8,198 bases of DNA from Moraxella equi (GCF_002027555.1 NZ_MXAP01000143.1:1-8198), one strand, 5' to 3'; positions 1 through 7,692 are shown, numbered from the stretch's first letter. Program-made: numbers and translations. The notes: generated by a model from the letters alone, not told the origin.

Positions 1-1322
1 AAGTTCGGTTGGTATAGATAGTTGCTAATCTCTTTATCTAAAGAGTGTGGTATGTCTAAAGTCGCTCCTTTCTCGCCAATATACACTTTTTTGTCTAGCA
101 AATTAATGGCAAGATACTCATTGATGTGTGCTTTGATGAGTGCTTGATTAAACAAAGCGGTTTGGATTTTGCCATAAGGAATACGAATTTTTCCTGTGTC
201 AAGCATACCCTGAGGGTGGTTTATTATTGCCATACCACGATCGGTTACCCATAGCACAGGCTGAATGACCGCAGTGGGAATATCGCTATTTGGATAGACA
301 CAGAGTAGTCCCACTTGTTTTTTCTTGCCATTGGGTTTTTGGGCAAATATTTTGACATAGCCCAACTCATCAATAGGCTGTGTGCATGTGATATTGATAC
401 TAAATGCTGTATTGGTATAACGATATATTGCTTTACTTGGCATCGCAAGACTGCTTGCCATCAACTCAATTTCTTGTCGTTTGGCATTTTTTAGATAATC
501 AGCAAGTGTCAGGGTGCTTTGTACTTCAAGCCCCTGACTGTATTCAAATAAAATAATCGTGCCATCATCTGTTAATGGCGTACTGCCATGTGTTATGTCT
601 TGCTCTATTTGTAAATGCAGATTGACATTTGGCAGATAAACATCATCCATCTGACCTTTGGCAAAAATAGATAGCCAAGCTGGTGCATAATCCGTTTGAT
701 TGGAGATAAAGTCATCTATAAATGATACTGGATTATTTTGGTGGGTTATATATTCACTCATGATGGATTGTATGAGATTAGCCCTATGTGGAGAGACTCC
801 TGCTATATTCCCCTGTACGCTACCGTCTGCTAATTTGATATTGTACACATACTCATCTCTTAACCAATCAAACCCATACCTCCCTTGATAGTTATCATCT
901 CGTCTAAAATGCACAGTAAACTTAGGCAACTCATCATCATTTGCTTGGGTGTTGGCAAAGTTGTTTTGTAGCTTTGATTGTCTGTATTGCTCTCTTGCTT
1001 TTTGGTACTGGGCAAGTCTATTATCATCAATAATCTCTTTAAAACTTGTCTGCGAATGCACAAGTTTGGGTGGTGGATTACATTTGCACAGACACAAATC
1101 ATCATTTAAGGCAGGCATTGCCCCACCGAGTGAAAAAGATAATCTTGGACCTGTTGGTACAATTTTGCCCATAGACTGACAAGCAGGACACCAAACATCA
1201 TCGCCGATACAGCTTTGTTTTTTACCGCTGATATTAAAGATAGTAGGATTGGTGGTTGTTTGGACGATACCGCCTGCTGTGGTGGTGTCGTTTTCTAGGA
1301 TGTAGTAACGGGTTAGGGGCAT
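1..1322 (-). CDS. PAAR-domain T6SS effector, N-terminal part (runs off the left edge)
   Basis: The frame is open without a stop from the ATG at 1322 to the window edge, giving 440 residues. Residues about 1-90 are a PAAR-type spike tip: CIGDDVWCPACQSMGKIVPTGPR followed by a DLCLCKCNPPPKL block, with the clustered Cys pairs usual for this metal-binding family. PAAR proteins sharpen the VgrG spike and carry fused toxins. A charged linker (about 90-130) leads into a module with GFDWLRDEY at 150-158, VGLLCVYPNSDIPTA at 337-351 and FNQALI at 391-396. All three blocks recur in the split effector at 5489-7284, which ends in a metalloprotease, so the missing C-terminus here may also be a protease; that part is not visible. 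The start is chosen because GAGGA lies about 7 bases upstream and the PAAR domain begins at once. The ATG lies inside the last codons of clpV (10-base overlap), which implies translational coupling and co-expression with the T6SS. Confidence 0.85.
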   Translation of the reverse strand, partial: MPLTRYYILENDTTTAGGIVQTTTNPTIFNISGKKQSCIGDDVWCPACQSMGKIVPTGPRLSFSLGGAMPALNDDLCLCKCNPPPKLVHSQTSFKEIIDDNRLAQYQKAREQYRQSKLQNNFANTQANDDELPKFTVHFRRDDNYQGRYGFDWLRDEYVYNIKLADGSVQGNIAGVSPHRANLIQSIMSEYITHQNNPVSFIDDFISNQTDYAPAWLSIFAKGQMDDVYLPNVNLHLQIEQDITHGSTPLTDDGTIILFEYSQGLEVQSTLTLADYLKNAKRQEIELMASSLAMPSKAIYRYTNTAFSINITCTQPIDELGYVKIFAQKPNGKKKQVGLLCVYPNSDIPTAVIQPVLWVTDRGMAIINHPQGMLDTGKIRIPYGKIQTALFNQALIKAHINEYLAINLLDKKVYIGEKGATLDIPHSLDKEISNYLYQPN

Positions 1323-3964
1323 GGGATGTCCTCATGTTGAGTGTGTCTATCAATGGTAAGTTTAAATTCATTATCAACAACGGTCAATGTCATGTTTCTT
1401 ATGGGATTAGGATTGCCGATAGATAAAAGCATCTCATGACTTATCATGGGCAGGATGTGATTGGTGATGATGGCATCAATCATACGACCGCCTGACTCTA
1501 TTTCTTGACAGCGGTTGGTGATGAGGGTGATGACGGCATCATCATGGCTTAGTGTGATGTTATGATTATCCTGCATGCGTTTGATGACTTTGTTTAGTTG
1601 CAGGGTGATGATGTGTGACATCATCTCGTGATTGAGTGGGTAGTAGGGAATGTTTTGGATTCTACCCAAAAGTGCCGCCGGAAAAGTCTGCAATAAAGGC
1701 TCTCTTAATGCCGTAGCCAGTCCTTCTATATCGGGTTTTAGAAGCTCGTCTTGACATAAAGTTAGGGTAAGCTCTGAGCCGACATTGGTGGTTAGGATGA
1801 TGATGGTATTTTTGAAGTCAATATAGCGACCCTCGCCATCTTCCATAAATCCTTTATCAAAGACCTGAAAGAAAATCTCGTGAACATCGGGATGAGCCTT
1901 TTCTATCTCATCTAGCAGGACAACACTATAAGGACGTCTGCGAACGGCTTCAGTCAGTACACCACCTTCACCGTAGCCGACATATCCTGGAGGGGCACCT
2001 TTAAGCGTGGAGACGGTATGAGGTTCTTGGTATTCACTCATGTTGATGGTGATGAGGTTTTGTTCACCGCCATACATGATGTCTGCCAGCGCAAGGGCGG
2101 TTTCGGTTTTGCCCACGCCAGAGGGTCCTGTTAGCATAAAGACGCCAATCGGTTTGTTGGGGTTGTCTAGATTGGCTCTGGCGGTCTGTATGCGTTTGGC
2201 TATCATATCAGTTGCATGAGGCTGACCGATGATTCGTTGGTTGAGCGTTTCTGATAAATGAAGGATTTTTTGCACTTCGTCATCCATCATTTTACCAACT
2301 GGAATGCCTGTCCATTCAGCAATGATTTGAGCGATGAGATGAGAATCTACCACAGGATGAACCAATGTCTCTTGTTTTTGTATGGTCTGAAGTTTTGTGA
2401 TAAGTGCTTGTTGCTCTGCTTTGAGGGCATTTATTTCCTCTGGTTTATCATCATCCGATGAGGCTATGGATGCTCTGATTACATGAAGTGCCTCAACAAG
2501 TTGTTTTTGGTCTTGATATTGTGCATTGATAGCATCTAACTCTGACTGTATGGCTTGGATTTGTTGTTGTTTTTGTGCAATGACATCGCCATCGGTTAGG
2601 TAGCCTGATTCTTGTTGTTTTTGAAGCTGGTGAATCTGCTGTTCGATGGATTTTATGCTTTCTTCTTTGGTGGTGATAGACAGAGGGGTGCTGTTTAAGC
2701 TGACGGCAACCCTAGCACAAGCGGTATCAAGAATGCTAATAGCTTTGTCTGGCAATTGTCGTGCAGGAATATAGCGAGCTGAGAGTTTGACAGCAGTTTG
2801 CACGGCATCGTCTAAGATGAGTACCTGATGATGGGATTCTAGTCTGTCCACCAAGCCCCTTAGCATATCGGTTGCCACTTCTTGGTTGGGTTCTGGCACT
2901 TGAATGACTTGAAATCTTCGGGTAAGTGCAGGGTCTTTTTCAAAATATTTTTTGTATTCTGACCATGTGGTTGCACCAATGGTGCGAAGCTCGCCTCTTG
3001 CCAAAGCGGGTTTTAAAAGATTGGCGGCATCGCCTGTACCTGCAGCACCGCCAGCACCCACTAATGTATGAATCTCATCAATGAACAAGATGATAGGCTT
3101 GGGACTTTGGTGGACTTCTTTGATAACTGCTTTTAGGCGATTTTCAAACTCACCAGAGACACTTGCTCCTGCCTTGAGTGCACCGATATCAAGTAAGATG
3201 ATTTCAACTTCTCTTAGGTGGTTTGGCACATCGCCTTGAGCAATTTTTAGAGCAAGACCTTCAACGACAGCAGTCTTTCCTACACCAGCCTCACCAGTCA
3301 ATAATGGGTTGTTTTGCTTTTTGCGAGAGAGTATATCCACCATTTGGCGGATTTCGTTATCCCTGCCTGTAACGGGGTCTAACTTCTCTTGTCGTGCCTG
3401 CTCGGTAAGATTGGTACCAAAACGTGCCAAGGCGGATTGCCCCGTTGGGTCATTGGGTGACAAGGAGACTTCCTGAGCTGTGGGTTTTTCAATGGAATGT
3501 TGGCATATTTGGTCGTAGTCTTCATACAGCTTTTGAGTATTGATTTTGCCAAATTCGGAACTGATTCTAAGAAGTTGGTGTTTAAACTGGTTGGATTCTA
3601 ACAGTGTGTAAATAAGATGACCTGTGGTGATGCGTGTTTGATTAAACTTTAAAGAGGTATACAGCCATGATTCTTCAATGAGTGCCATGATGTCATCAGA
3701 GAAGTCACTGACCTGTTCATAGCCTGTTTTTAGGGTTTTTAAGTGGTTTGCAATGTCGCTTATTAGATAGTCATGATTTAGTTCAAAATGACTTTCTATA
3801 AATCTCAAGTCTGTATCATTCATTTGTAGAAGCTGATATATCCAGTGAGAGAGCTCGACATGGCGGTTTTCACGCAACTTGGCAAACATAAAAGCACTTT
3901 CAAGGCTCTTATATAGTGATGTATTTAGTTTGGCAAATAAAGCAGAGCGGTTGATTTGAGACAT
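1313..3964 (-). CDS. clpV: T6SS sheath-disassembly ATPase ClpV (TssH)
   Basis: This 883-residue protein is a Clp/Hsp100 AAA+ ATPase of T6SS type. In the family, ClpV hexamers bind the contracted TssB/TssC sheath in the cytoplasm and unfold TssC so the subunits can be reused. Visible parts in order: N-terminal repeat domain (about 1-160, opening [14 protein letters not shown], which resembles other ClpV N-termini); first AAA module with Walker A GEAGVGKT (224-231), Walker B ILFIDE (292-297) and arginine-finger region ALTRR (346-350); a Q-rich coiled-coil middle domain (about 430-530); second AAA module with Walker A GPSGVGKT (613-620), Walker B VVLLDE (681-686) and sensor-2 GRMID (826-830). 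Length is normal for ClpV and nothing is missing. The short middle domain and N-terminus fit ClpV better than ClpB. The start has AAGGA about 7 bases upstream. It is followed by the overlapping PAAR effector gene and preceded by a 149-base gap with a candidate promoter. Confidence 0.96.
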   Translation of the reverse strand: MSQINRSALFAKLNTSLYKSLESAFMFAKLRENRHVELSHWIYQLLQMNDTDLRFIESHFELNHDYLISDIANHLKTLKTGYEQVSDFSDDIMALIEESWLYTSLKFNQTRITTGHLIYTLLESNQFKHQLLRISSEFGKINTQKLYEDYDQICQHSIEKPTAQEVSLSPNDPTGQSALARFGTNLTEQARQEKLDPVTGRDNEIRQMVDILSRKKQNNPLLTGEAGVGKTAVVEGLALKIAQGDVPNHLREVEIILLDIGALKAGASVSGEFENRLKAVIKEVHQSPKPIILFIDEIHTLVGAGGAAGTGDAANLLKPALARGELRTIGATTWSEYKKYFEKDPALTRRFQVIQVPEPNQEVATDMLRGLVDRLESHHQVLILDDAVQTAVKLSARYIPARQLPDKAISILDTACARVAVSLNSTPLSITTKEESIKSIEQQIHQLQKQQESGYLTDGDVIAQKQQQIQAIQSELDAINAQYQDQKQLVEALHVIRASIASSDDDKPEEINALKAEQQALITKLQTIQKQETLVHPVVDSHLIAQIIAEWTGIPVGKMMDDEVQKILHLSETLNQRIIGQPHATDMIAKRIQTARANLDNPNKPIGVFMLTGPSGVGKTETALALADIMYGGEQNLITINMSEYQEPHTVSTLKGAPPGYVGYGEGGVLTEAVRRRPYSVVLLDEIEKAHPDVHEIFFQVFDKGFMEDGEGRYIDFKNTIIILTTNVGSELTLTLCQDELLKPDIEGLATALREPLLQTFPAALLGRIQNIPYYPLNHEMMSHIITLQLNKVIKRMQDNHNITLSHDDAVITLITNRCQEIESGGRMIDAIITNHILPMISHEMLLSIGNPNPIRNMTLTVVDNEFKLTIDRHTQHEDIPCP

Positions 3965-3996
3965 ATCGGTTCCTTGTTTGGTGGCTTAAAAGCAAT

Positions 3997-4005
3997 ATCA
4001 TAACA
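3997..4005 (-). promoter_or_regulatory. Candidate extended -10 promoter for clpV
   Basis: On the minus strand the sequence reads TGTTATGAT, an extended -10 (TGnTATGAT, five of six core bases). It lies 33 bases upstream of the clpV ATG. No good -35 box sits at the proper distance, as can be the case for extended -10 promoters. If real, clpV and the PAAR effector can be transcribed apart from the upstream toxin-immunity genes. Confidence 0.35.
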
Positions 4006-4023
4006 AAATATCTCACCAAAAGT

Positions 4024-4046
4024 CCACAACCAAATCATAATTGTGG
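4024..4046. repeat. Short inverted repeat upstream of clpV
   Basis: CCACAA at 4024-4029 is matched by TTGTGG at 4041-4046, with an 11-base spacer. No T-run follows on either strand, so it is not a convincing terminator. It sits just upstream of the candidate clpV -10 and could be an operator or chance. Confidence 0.25.
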
Positions 4047-4080
4047 TGGAAGCAAATGATGGATGTTTGGTGTCATTGAA

Positions 4081-4102
4081 CTTCTGCCAGTACAGAGGAT
4101 GT
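4081..4102 (-). repeat. Effector 3'-end remnant, copy C
   Basis: This 22-base stretch, 11 bases past the stop of the 4114-4761 gene, is identical to part of copy B at 4793-4823. On the minus strand one frame reads HILCTGRSSMTP, which matches the effector C-terminus (NILRADRSLTIP) in pattern. No immunity gene follows it, only the clpV upstream region. I read it as the scar of a lost third unit or the right border of a duplication. Confidence 0.7.
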
Positions 4103-4113
4103 GCCATCATCAT

Positions 4114-4761
4114 TCAAAGAATAGATAGAGGGTATATTGCTTGACGATTACATCTTTCTATGGGATGATAATGAGTGTTAATACCCCTTAAAGAAAAATA
4201 CTTCCCATCATGCTCTAAAAAAACAGCAATATACCCATCGACAACAAGCTCTAACTGACCTAAATATCTTTGATACAGTTCGTCTAATATTTCTTGGGAT
4301 TTTTGATGGTCTTGAACAACCAAATTAATGGTTTCTATCATTGCCATTTTGTCATCGTCGGATAAAGTATGCGTTCTTTTCTTATCTTTTTCTGTTCCAT
4401 GACGCATATAATATTGTAAATAGTGAACCATGCCATGACTTCTACCGATATAAAGATAACTATTTAGTTCCCTAAACTGCATAATGTGATCTTTACCTTC
4501 TTTTACAACCCAACGACTTAGATCGTCTGTATGTTTATCCAAAGATACTTCAAAACGAGATAAAAACTCATCAAAAGACATCAGTTTAACTTTTCTGTCA
4601 TGGGGTATGCCAATATACGAGGGCGGGGGAAGATAATTGTATTTTACCTGCCATTCTGGTTTGTAATATGTCTTACCGTAATAATCTGCTGACTCATAAG
4701 GCGGTGCTGAAAAAGCGGTTGTATGGATAAAGGCAAATAAAGTAGCGATAAAGTATTTCAT
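4114..4761 (-). CDS. Secreted candidate immunity protein, second copy
   Basis: This 215-residue protein of unrecognised family begins with a Sec signal peptide (MKYFIATLFAFIHTTAFSA, probable cleavage after FSA), so it should be periplasmic. There is no lipobox. It is a diverged copy of the product of 4833-5492. Shared blocks are Y(I/V)GIP near residue 50, EVSL plus SRW in the middle, LDELYQRYLGQ in a helical region, FLEHDGKYFS, and HP(I/L)E(R/Q)CN near the C-terminus. It has one Cys where the first copy has two, so a disulphide would not be conserved. AAGGAG about 6 bases upstream of the ATG lies inside the duplicated effector-tail remnant, so the translation signal came with the repeat. Position after a metalloprotease effector and secretion to the periplasm suggest an immunity role, as with other periplasmic T6SS toxins. 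That is inference; the fold is unknown to me. Confidence 0.75.
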   Translation of the reverse strand: MKYFIATLFAFIHTTAFSAPPYESADYYGKTYYKPEWQVKYNYLPPPSYIGIPHDRKVKLMSFDEFLSRFEVSLDKHTDDLSRWVVKEGKDHIMQFRELNSYLYIGRSHGMVHYLQYYMRHGTEKDKKRTHTLSDDDKMAMIETINLVVQDHQKSQEILDELYQRYLGQLELVVDGYIAVFLEHDGKYFSLRGINTHYHPIERCNRQAIYPLSIL

Positions 4762-4792
4762 GATGACTCCTTGGTCTTTGGGGGCGGTGAGG

Positions 4793-4823
4793 CTTCTGCC
4801 AGTACAGAGGATGTTCCATTGCC
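4793..4823 (-). repeat. Effector 3'-end remnant, copy B
   Basis: Lying between the two immunity-like genes, this stretch matches copy A inside the effector at 26 of 31 positions and runs on as a recognisable tail up to the next ATG. On the minus strand it reads QWNILCTGRSLTAPKDQGV, against QWNILRADRSLTIPKNKEL in the effector, with no stop in that frame before the ATG. The similarity at protein level shows it came from coding sequence of a related effector, not from a chance intergenic repeat. Confidence 0.85.
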
Positions 4824-4832
4824 TGAATTTAT

Positions 4833-5492
4833 TTATTCAATGTAAATTCCATATAAATAGCTACCATTACATTGTTCTAGTGGGTGAAATGCAATTTTTG
4901 TACCACTCATAGAAAAATACATTCCATCATACTCCAAAAAAGCCATAACACTACCTTGTTCTATCATACTTATTTGCCCTATATATCTCTCATAAAGTTC
5001 TTCAAGTAATTCGCTGGATTTTTCTTTGTCGTCGATAAATATATTGATAACTTCTAGCATAGCTAACATTTCATTATTATTTATATGATAACCTTTTTTG
5101 AGTATATTTTTTAAATCTAGTGTTGAGTAAGAGACATTGTAAATATCACGGTTGTCTCTGATTATTTTTAAAATGCCATTTAATTCATTCAGTACGAGAG
5201 AATTGTCAATCCCCTCTCTTTCTGCCCAACGACTTCTATCTGATATGTATTCCCCCAATGAAACCTCTAATGAATTCATAAATTTATCGTAAGAAATGAG
5301 TTTTTTATTTCTGTTAAGGGGTATGCCAACATATGGCTCATGTTGATGTATTACCTCTTGTGACTGCTGTGTATTTTTATTAACATCTATCAACTGACAT
5401 GTTATAGGGTCATAATACTCAGCTGGTAGATAGGGCTTAGCATAAACTGAATTTAATAGTGCAAAAAGTGCAACAAATGATAAATACTTCAT
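4833..5492 (-). CDS. Secreted candidate immunity protein, first copy (coupled to effector)
   Basis: A 219-residue protein with a Sec signal peptide (MKYLSFVALFALLNSVYA, probable cleavage after VYA) and no further membrane segment, so most likely soluble in the periplasm. I do not recognise the family. It is homologous along its length to the product of 4114-4761 (for instance LEELYERYIGQ against LDELYQRYLGQ, FLEYDGMYFS against FLEHDGKYFS). Two Cys, one near residue 32 and one in LEQCNG, could pair. The ATG overlaps the effector TGA as ATGA, and AAGGA lies about 6 bases upstream within the effector's last codons. Such coupling is typical of toxin-immunity pairs, so this is the best candidate for the cognate immunity protein. 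The gene is more AT-rich than clpV, which fits horizontal transfer. Alternatives are an accessory secreted protein or a chaperone; binding to the toxin is not shown. Confidence 0.8.
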   Translation of the reverse strand: MKYLSFVALFALLNSVYAKPYLPAEYYDPITCQLIDVNKNTQQSQEVIHQHEPYVGIPLNRNKKLISYDKFMNSLEVSLGEYISDRSRWAEREGIDNSLVLNELNGILKIIRDNRDIYNVSYSTLDLKNILKKGYHINNNEMLAMLEVINIFIDDKEKSSELLEELYERYIGQISMIEQGSVMAFLEYDGMYFSMSGTKIAFHPLEQCNGSYLYGIYIE

Positions 5493-6043
5493 TGTAATTC
5501 CTTATTCTTGGGAATGGTTAGACTTCTGTCGGCACGGAGGATGTTCCATTGCCATTTAAACAAGGAGTTCAAGTTTTTAAATTGATTGTATTTATCAGTT
5601 TCTTTAATTGGCTTGCTTGGATTTTTGGGTGCATTTCTCCCCTCATAATCCATCACATTATCTGTATATCCTTGATAAAACTGATATGTGGGAAAGCGGT
5701 TTAGGATGGCTTTGGCGCGGTTCTCATCCAGATGTCCTTTGCTGGCTTTGAGTTTATCTAATTCTGGTGGTCTGTCAAAAGTATGAGGCAGACCAAAGCT
5801 GTGTCCAAGCTCGTGAAATATCGCATAAATATCATTTTGTGCGACAGCATAGATGATGGCGGCATTGCCACTGACATAATCGGCTTGGTTTAATAACTTG
5901 TTGTTAGGAATATCTGCAAAACAACCGCAAGAGATTTCATCTTCTGTAAAGGGGCGTGGTGTTACAACACCGCCAATGGCACCAGTAACACTGCTATCTG
6001 AATGAATATACTCTGTCGCTGGGGGTGGTATTTTCCTGTCTCG
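5489..6043 (-). pseudogene. C-terminal metzincin metalloprotease domain of the effector, out of frame with its N-terminus
   Basis: In the -1 frame relative to the 5962-7284 reading frame, an uninterrupted stretch runs from just after a TGA at 6044-6046 to a TGA at 5489-5491. It encodes HELGHSFGLPH, a perfect HExxHxxGxxH metzincin zinc site, and 43 residues later NVMDYEG, a typical Met-turn. Joined to the N-terminal part by a -1 shift, the whole protein would be 598 residues with the zinc site at 491-501. The C-terminus (FKWQWNILRADRSLTIPKNKELQ) overlaps the immunity gene start. No usable ATG, GTG or TTG in this frame precedes the zinc site; the first ATG is the Met-turn itself. The domain therefore cannot be made alone and needs a frameshift, a corrected sequence or an upstream fusion. 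The long open frame with intact catalytic residues argues for a recent lesion, a sequencing error or recoding over old decay. Confidence 0.85.
5523..5553 (-). repeat. Effector 3'-end repeat, copy A (in the effector)
   Basis: This is the copy in the reading frame of the effector C-terminus (QWNILRADRS). It is the reference for the remnants at 4793-4823 and 4081-4102. All three lie just before or just after an immunity-like gene, in the same orientation. Confidence 0.85.
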
Positions 6044-7284
6044 TCAGGTTCGCAGGTTGGCACTACTGCATTCATAGTAACAGGCTTGACATCGGTAAAT
6101 ATGAGATGGGTAGTTTTATTTTGATTGCTCTCCGTCCAGTGGCCATAGATGGCACTGCTTTGTAGTGCTGTACTGGGATACAGTTGCTCAAATAACTGCC
6201 GAACATCCAAGTCAAAATTTGACCTATTTTGCCGATCTATAGGAGTGTTATTAAAAGCCAACAGATTTGGGTAGCTATTTGTTCTGGTTTTTCTACATTC
6301 GTATTTTTTTAAAAACTCTTCTATCTCTCTTTGATGGTGGCGTGTGTGTATTTTTTCATGAAGCCTCATGTTAAAAACCTTACTCTCAAAGGTTAGATTG
6401 ATAAGTGCCTGACCAAAGGCTTCTGATCTTAGTCTATCCTGATATCTAAGCTCTGGCATGGCGTAGCTGTTTGGTATCATGGCAAATTGCACTACTTGAA
6501 TGTGTGCGGCAGGTATCTCATGATTGGGATAGATGAGTAGAACACCAACATCTCGGCTGTGATTATTATGTTTGGCGGTTACCAAGATATGGCGAACCTT
6601 ATCACTGGGGGTTTTGACCTTGATGGTAAGCTGTTTGGTTGGGTCGGCATAGTATTTAATGGAGGTGTCTCCGCCCAAAGGACGGGTGAGTTGACCTTTT
6701 TCCAAAAATATCTCCAGTGGCACCTCTAGAATATTCTTGTTTCTAGACTTGTCTCTAAAATAAATCTCAACACCATCATCACTGGGGGTAAATATCAGTA
6801 CCGTATCATCTTTGGCAAGCGGTCTATCCATGTCTACTGCCTCTTGGTCTATCTGCAGGTAGAGTTTAGCATAGGTGTGTGTTACGCCTTTGGGCTTATG
6901 CTTCTCAGCAAATACTGCCAGCCATGATGGGATATATTCATCGACACCGCAGGTCTTAATCCTACTTAAAACCTCAACAGGTTGTGGGTCATCAAACCAA
7001 AGATGGGTATATTCTTTTTTAAGTTTGTCAATATCGCCCCTGTATAAGCGTGTGGGCTCATTGTTATTTTCTAGGACAGAGACGATGTCATAGATGTACT
7101 CATCTCGAAGCCAGTCAAAACCAAAGTTTTGCACTTGCTCGCTCACAGAACTCCAAGGGTCATCAACAAGAGGTTTGCGAAAATGTACCAAAAATTTTCG
7201 AGGGGCACCAGAGATGACCACCTTGCAAGTCGGAGCATCTGTCGCTGTGCTGGCGGTGGTGGTTTTATATTCGTTTTGCGACAT
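5962..7284 (-). CDS. T6SS cargo effector, N-terminal and central part (frameshifted before the protease domain)
   Basis: This 440-codon frame carries a polar, low-complexity N-terminus (1-27), then the module shared with the PAAR effector at 1-1322: RKFLVHFRKP (29-38), GFDWLRDEY (55-63), YIPSWLAVFAE (117-127), VGVLLIYPNHEIPAA (246-260), FGQALI (290-295). Homologous reading holds to about residue 418; the last 22 residues (from YHPQRQ) are out-of-frame and end in a hydrophobic run at TAA. The true continuation is the metalloprotease at 5489-6043 after a -1 shift at A4 (6031-6034) or C5 (6021-6025). There is no PAAR domain and no signal peptide, as expected for a cargo effector delivered by binding a spike. 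AAGGAG overlaps the stop of the upstream VgrG-tail gene, 5 bases before the ATG, so the two are one operon. Target and activity are inferred from the protease domain only. Confidence 0.85.
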   Translation of the reverse strand: MSQNEYKTTTASTATDAPTCKVVISGAPRKFLVHFRKPLVDDPWSSVSEQVQNFGFDWLRDEYIYDIVSVLENNNEPTRLYRGDIDKLKKEYTHLWFDDPQPVEVLSRIKTCGVDEYIPSWLAVFAEKHKPKGVTHTYAKLYLQIDQEAVDMDRPLAKDDTVLIFTPSDDGVEIYFRDKSRNKNILEVPLEIFLEKGQLTRPLGGDTSIKYYADPTKQLTIKVKTPSDKVRHILVTAKHNNHSRDVGVLLIYPNHEIPAAHIQVVQFAMIPNSYAMPELRYQDRLRSEAFGQALINLTFESKVFNMRLHEKIHTRHHQREIEEFLKKYECRKTRTNSYPNLLAFNNTPIDRQNRSNFDLDVRQLFEQLYPSTALQSSAIYGHWTESNQNKTTHLIFTDVKPVTMNAVVPTCEPDETGKYHPQRQSIFIQIAVLLVPLAVL

Positions 7285-7293
7285 AATAACTCC

Positions 7294-7614
7294 TTAAATA
7301 TCTAGATGAATTTCGATATCCTCTTGGGAGTCTGTATAAAACACTTGTGTCTTACCCTTATCGTCAGTAATCCCCTCGAATAGCTCGCCCGTTACTTTAT
7401 TGTGGGCAGTATAAGCAGTATGAGCATATGGCACATTATCATCATTGGTAAAGTGAAAACACAGCGTGTAGAGCTTGGGTAAGAAGGGCAAGTTGGGCAT
7501 GGGTACCTGCTCACCCTCCAGAAGCTTTGTTATCTCTGCTTTGACTTTGAAGATCTTCGGTGTGGTAATGAATACACCATGCTCATTTATTTTAATTTCT
7601 GAACCTGCTACCAT
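7294..7614 (-). CDS. Orphan VgrG C-terminal tail with transthyretin-like adaptor domain
   Basis: This 106-residue product starts with VAGSEIKINEHGVFITTPK, the pattern found near the end of VgrG spike proteins (the last strands of the DUF2345 needle). Residues about 47-106 (YTLCFHF..YTAHNKVTGELFEGITDDKGKTQVFYT) resemble the transthyretin-like domains that cap some VgrGs and hold cargo effectors; in enteroaggregative E. coli a VgrG domain of this kind binds the lipase Tle1. A full VgrG is usually 600 residues or more, so over 80 percent is absent, and no VgrG sequence lies upstream in any frame. The ATG has GAGGA about 7 bases before it, so the piece may still be translated. It ends 9 bases before the effector gene, which points to a cargo adaptor pair. 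It may be a functional stand-alone adaptor or a recombination relic; the sequence does not decide. Confidence 0.75.
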   Translation of the reverse strand: MVAGSEIKINEHGVFITTPKIFKVKAEITKLLEGEQVPMPNLPFLPKLYTLCFHFTNDDNVPYAHTAYTAHNKVTGELFEGITDDKGKTQVFYTDSQEDIEIHLDI

Positions 7615-7651
7615 GACTAGTCCTCATTGATAGAGTGATTGATGTGATAAT

Positions 7652-7680
7652 ATCTTACAATATTACTTAAAATTACCCAA
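7652..7680 (-). promoter_or_regulatory. Candidate promoter for the VgrG-tail/effector/immunity operon
   Basis: On the minus strand TTGGGT (7675-7680) and TAAGAT (7652-7657) are separated by 17 bases, placing a start about 30 bases upstream of the ATG at 7614. Both boxes match the consensus weakly. It is proposed because an operon must start here and no better pair is seen. Confidence 0.3.
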
Positions 7681-7692
7681 AACTTTTACAAA

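Noticed and set aside
860..1179. Short frames on both strands at 860-1105 (minus) and 949-1179 (plus)
   Set aside because: Both lie inside the PAAR effector, whose own frame is continuous and homologous to the second effector.
3925..4113. A 62-codon minus-strand frame beginning MMAHPLYW between the second immunity gene and clpV
   Set aside because: It begins in the effector-tail remnant in a different frame from the homologous one, overlaps the start of clpV and has no family resemblance.
5489..6043. An independent small protease gene in the -1 frame
   Set aside because: No start codon lies upstream of the zinc site in this frame and no ribosome site is present; it is the continuation of the effector.
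6875..7297. Two adjacent plus-strand frames opposite the effector (6875-7093 and 7094-7297)
   Set aside because: They are antisense to a conserved coding module, lack ribosome sites and look like no protein family; they are mirror frames.
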